From Aristaeella lactis (GTDB lineage Bacteria; Bacillota; Clostridia; Christensenellales; Aristaeellaceae): a DNA stretch of 64,000 nucleotides. Location of the stretch: positions 2,790,001 to 2,854,000 of the forward strand of contig NZ_CP069421.1 in NCBI RefSeq assembly GCF_018118585.1. Direction: 5' to 3'. Each line of letters begins with the position of its first letter. The stretch's first letter is position 1. Shown here in pieces: positions 61,094 through 64,000 of the stretch. The notes beneath the pieces were generated by a model. It was not told the origin of the DNA and ran no database searches. It saw only the letters and a list, made by a program, of their open reading frames with translations. Both the position numbers and the translations under genes were made by a program.

Positions 61094-62019
61094 CCCTTTG
61101 AGGCGTGAATCGGAAGCGCCTGAGCGGAAATCCGGGTAAAGGGTGCACGCCCCTGAGCTTTCATCACAGAACGGAATTGTCCGGGGGTCATTCCGGTCAT
61201 CCGGCGGAAGTCTTTGACCATGTGACTGCTGTCTGTATAGCCGGTCCGGCTGCTGATCTCAGACAGGTCCAGATCGGAATAGACGAGGTACTGTTCCACA
61301 GTCTCAGTCCGGATATGTTCAATGAACTGCTTGCAGCTGAGCCCGAAGAACTCATGGAAGCGCTTGGCGAACCAGGGATAGCTGAGGGAACAGCGTCTGG
61401 CCAGGTCTTCCACGCGGAGCGGCTCGGAGATGTGCTGTTCAATATAGGCGGGAATATCCAGGATGGGATCCCGTTCCTCCGGCGGGTTCTGCATCAGGGA
61501 TCCGAAGTTGGTCAGCCAGAAGCGGGCCAGGCCGGTGATCAGCAGGTAGATGAGGGCGCGGGTCTGCAGATCCCAGGCAAATCCTTGCTGCTCACTTTCA
61601 TAGATACACTCCTTGACTATGTTGTCCAGGTGCCAGAACTGAACGTCCTCAGCCTTCATATGAACCTGGAGATGGTGGTGGGAAGCGTCCATGGAGAAGG
61701 AACGCAGGTCAGACAGGTAGGAAGGAATCTCCCGCAGGCGCGTGGCGCTGAATTTGACGATGTCATAAACAACCGGCTTGCCGTCGGCGGATTCAACCGA
61801 ATGACGGATCAGCGGAGCGATATAGAGCAGTTCTCCCGGGTTCAGCACATAGGGATGAGTTCCCCGCATCACCCGGCAGGTTCCGCTGCGCACCAGCATG
61901 ACTTCTGTATAATAATGACTGTGCGGCGCAACAGGGAAAAGGGCGCCGTCGGCGGCAGAGTCAATATGAAGGCACTCAAAGGCCTGGCAGAAAGATGAAT
62001 CCGGTCTCTGTTCGCTCAA
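61090..62019 (-). CDS. AraC-family transcriptional regulator
   Basis: The 309-residue protein has an N-terminal cupin sensing domain (PHSHYYTEVMLVRSGTCRV, YVLNPGELLYIAPLIRHSV) and a C-terminal double helix-turn-helix (about 195-290: EPLRVEDLARRCSLSYPWFA, then LDLSEISSRTGYTDSSHMV with KDFRRMTGMTPGQFR). TTG at 62019 has AAGGAGG nine bases upstream. It starts 20 bases after queA and may be read from that operon. Ligand and targets are unknown; no sugar genes adjoin. Confidence 0.9.
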   Translation of the reverse strand: MSEQRPDSSFCQAFECLHIDSAADGALFPVAPHSHYYTEVMLVRSGTCRVMRGTHPYVLNPGELLYIAPLIRHSVESADGKPVVYDIVKFSATRLREIPSYLSDLRSFSMDASHHHLQVHMKAEDVQFWHLDNIVKECIYESEQQGFAWDLQTRALIYLLITGLARFWLTNFGSLMQNPPEERDPILDIPAYIEQHISEPLRVEDLARRCSLSYPWFAKRFHEFFGLSCKQFIEHIRTETVEQYLVYSDLDLSEISSRTGYTDSSHMVKDFRRMTGMTPGQFRSVMKAQGRAPFTRISAQALPIHASKG

Positions 62020-62039
62020 TGGGCTGAACCTCCTTGCTT

Positions 62040-63068
62040 TTATTCTATGAACATAGCGTCGCCGAAGGAGAAGAAACGGTATCTTTCCTGAACGGCTTCG
62101 CGGTAAACGCGCAGGGCTTCGTCCCGGCCTGTCAGCGCGCTGACAAGCATGAGCAGGGTGCTCTGCGGCAGGTGGAAATTCGTGATCAGGGCGTCCACCG
62201 CTTTGATCTTTACACCGGGATAGATGAAGATAGCAGTATCCCGCGCGCCGGCGTGGACAATGCCGTCTTCCGTGGCCATGGTTTCCAGTGTCCGGACGGA
62301 GGTGGTGCCGACGCAGACGATGCGGCCGCCGTCCCGGCGGATGCGGTTCAGCGTTTCGGCTGCCTCTTCGGTCACCTGGCAGAACTCACTGTGCATCACA
62401 TGCTCTTCCGCGTTTTCCACCTTGACCGGGCGGAAGGTGCCGAGCCCCACATGCAGCAGGACCGGGACAACGGTGATGCCTTTGGCTTTGATCCGCTCCA
62501 GCAGCTCCGGGGTGAAATGGAGGCCGGCGGTGGGAGCGGCGGCGGAACCTTCCTGCTTCGCGTATACGGTCTGGTAACGGTTCGCGTCGGCGAGCTTTTC
62601 GTGGATATAGGGCGGCAGGGGCATTTCGCCCAGCCGGTCCAGCACTTCTTCAAAGACACCGTCGCAATGGAAACGGACGATCCGTCCGCCGATCTCCTCC
62701 ACGTTATCCAGCACCTCACAGCGGAGCAGCCCGTCCCCGAAGGAACAGACGGTTCCGGGGCGGAGCCTGCGGCCGGGACGGACAAGCGCCTCCCAGTCCG
62801 TGGCGCTGCGGCGGCGGAGCAGCAGTACCTCTACCGGCACGCCGGTATCCTCCTTGACGCCAAGCAGGCGGGCGGGGATTACCTTGGTCTCGTTGATGAC
62901 CAGGGCATCGCCGGGGTTGAGGTAGTCGATGATATCGTAGAAGTGCTTATGTTCGATCTGCCCGCCGTTCCGGTGGTAAACCAGCAGGCGGCTGTGGTCC
63001 CGGGGTTCCACGGGGGTCTGGGCGATCAGCTCTTCGGGAAGGTCATAGTTGAAGTCGGAAGTTTTCAT
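62040..63068 (-). CDS. queA: S-adenosylmethionine:tRNA ribosyltransferase-isomerase
   Basis: QueA adds the epoxycyclopentane ring in queuosine synthesis at tRNA wobble position 34. The 342-residue protein matches throughout: [53 protein letters not shown] and [16 protein letters not shown]. It begins five bases after ruvB, a common Clostridia pair (tgt, which often follows, is not here). Confidence 0.96.
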   Translation of the reverse strand: MKTSDFNYDLPEELIAQTPVEPRDHSRLLVYHRNGGQIEHKHFYDIIDYLNPGDALVINETKVIPARLLGVKEDTGVPVEVLLLRRRSATDWEALVRPGRRLRPGTVCSFGDGLLRCEVLDNVEEIGGRIVRFHCDGVFEEVLDRLGEMPLPPYIHEKLADANRYQTVYAKQEGSAAAPTAGLHFTPELLERIKAKGITVVPVLLHVGLGTFRPVKVENAEEHVMHSEFCQVTEEAAETLNRIRRDGGRIVCVGTTSVRTLETMATEDGIVHAGARDTAIFIYPGVKIKAVDALITNFHLPQSTLLMLVSALTGRDEALRVYREAVQERYRFFSFGDAMFIE

Positions 63069-63073
63069 GGGGT

Positions 63074-64000
63074 TCAGATCTCCATCCTGATTTGGGCCTC
63101 TGCTGTGGCAGGCATGTTCTTTTTCAGGTGATTCCAGGCGGCGGGAGTGCAGACCCGGCCGCGGGGAGTGCGCATCAGGAAGCCCAGCTGCATCAGGTAG
63201 GGCTCGTATACGTCTTCGATGGTAACGGCGTCTTCGCCGGTGGTGGCGGCCAGCGTGTCCAGGCCAACCGGGCCGCCGGCAAACTTATCCATCATGCAGG
63301 TGAGGATATTCCGGTCCACCTTGTCCAGGCCGAGCTCATCCACGTCCAGCAGGGCGAGGGCTTCCCGGGCAATATCCCGGCTGATATGACCGCCGGCTTT
63401 GACCTCGGCATAGTCCCGTACCCGTTTGAGCATGCGGTTGGCGATACGGGGCGTACCGCGGCTGCGGCGCGCGATCTCCAGCAGGCCGTCCGTATCCGCG
63501 TTCACACCGAGGATCCCGGCACTGCGTTCCACGATCTGGCGGAGTTCTTCCGGGGTGTACATCTCCAGCCGGAACAGCATTCCGAACCGGTCCCGCAGGG
63601 GAGCGGACAGCTGGCCCGCGCGGGTCGTGGCACCGACCAGGGTGAACCTGGGCAGGTCCACCCGGATGCTCCGGGCGGTGGGGCCTTTGCCGATCATGAT
63701 ATCAATGGCGAAGTCTTCCATGGCGGGATAGAGCACCTCTTCCACCTGGCGGGAGAGGCGGTGGATCTCGTCGATAAACAGCACGTCCCCGGCGTTCAGG
63801 TTGCTGAGGATGGAGGCAAGGTCTCCGGGCCGCTCAATGGCGGGGCCGCTGGTCACGCGGATGTTCTGTCCCATTTCCGCGGCGACAATGCAGGCCAGGG
63901 TGGTCTTGCCCAGACCGGGCGGGCCGTAAAGCAGCATATGGTCCAGCGCGTCATGGCGGGAAAGGGCGGCCTTGATATAGATATCCAGGCTGCTCTTTAC
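63074..64000 (-). CDS. ruvB: Holliday junction branch-migration helicase RuvB, 5' end outside window
   Basis: RuvB is the hexameric AAA+ motor moving Holliday junctions with RuvA. The frame stays open to base 64000, so the N-terminus (about 30 residues) is missing. Visible are the Walker [12 protein letters not shown], Walker [17 protein letters not shown], sensor 1 [20 protein letters not shown] and the winged-helix C-terminus ending near [19 protein letters not shown]. Confidence 0.96.
   Translation of the reverse strand, partial: VKSSLDIYIKAALSRHDALDHMLLYGPPGLGKTTLACIVAAEMGQNIRVTSGPAIERPGDLASILSNLNAGDVLFIDEIHRLSRQVEEVLYPAMEDFAIDIMIGKGPTARSIRVDLPRFTLVGATTRAGQLSAPLRDRFGMLFRLEMYTPEELRQIVERSAGILGVNADTDGLLEIARRSRGTPRIANRMLKRVRDYAEVKAGGHISRDIAREALALLDVDELGLDKVDRNILTCMMDKFAGGPVGLDTLAATTGEDAVTIEDVYEPYLMQLGFLMRTPRGRVCTPAAWNHLKKNMPATAEAQIRMEI

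Overview
The window looks like a low-redundancy stretch of a Gram-positive Clostridia (Firmicutes) chromosome. Supporting signs are a CtsR-controlled clp operon, HemZ, ZapA, MutS2, single-chain GlyRS, a lone PduL, a SAM-I riboswitch upstream of metK, a sortase/pilus locus and strong sigma-A type promoters (TTGACA-17-TATAAT). The protein style resembles gut or rumen Christensenellales-like Clostridia, but I cannot place it more precisely without a search. Most of the window is housekeeping and coding density is high. No transposase, phage gene or CRISPR array was seen.

Layout. 1-4680: a small accessory block (two WG-repeat proteins, two proteins I do not recognise, one small membrane protein) with degenerate palindromic repeats at the gene starts. 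4805-8370: a HerA/DUF853-type ATPase, a separate protein carrying what looks like its missing C-terminal tail, MscL and PduL. 8446-16765: SAM riboswitch-metK, then rpmH-rnpA-yidD-yidC-khpB, serS, ftsY and glyQS. 16979-30908: a surface-pilus locus made of a 2,774-residue wall-anchored adhesin, an FctA-like pilin, a signal-peptidase-like protein without its catalytic dyad, a class B sortase with a C-terminal extension, and a secreted peptide-binding-like protein. 30960-41151 (minus strand): hemZ, an MBL hydrolase, dtd, rel, recJ, secF-secD and a GNAT. 41289-52512: PPIase, zapA, U32 peptidase, mutS2, a two-component system, shikimate kinase, an amino-acid kinase and a serine hydrolase. 52657-57398: ctsR, an McsA-zinc-finger/ClpC fusion, thymidine kinase, araD. 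57469-58026: a 5' leader with RNA-like structure in front of a zinc-ribbon protein. 58102-64000 (minus strand): DEAD-box helicase, TSCPD protein, tRNA-Gly plus tuf, AraC regulator, queA and ruvB (cut by the window edge).

Four things stand out. (1) The pilus locus reproduces the streptococcal FCT-type set (adhesin, FctA pilin, SipA-like pseudo-peptidase, class B sortase) in a Clostridia background, with both substrates ending in an I-x-P-T-G signal. (2) The Clp operon lacks mcsB, and the McsA-type zinc finger is fused in frame to ClpC, with a good internal ribosome site that could also yield ClpC alone. (3) In at least six genes the stop codon lies inside a near-perfect hairpin formed by mirroring the 3' end of the gene or its immediate flank; several of these are followed by short AT-rich direct repeats, and those repeats also enter coding frames. 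(4) The 244-nt leader before the zinc-ribbon gene looks like a structured RNA that I cannot name.
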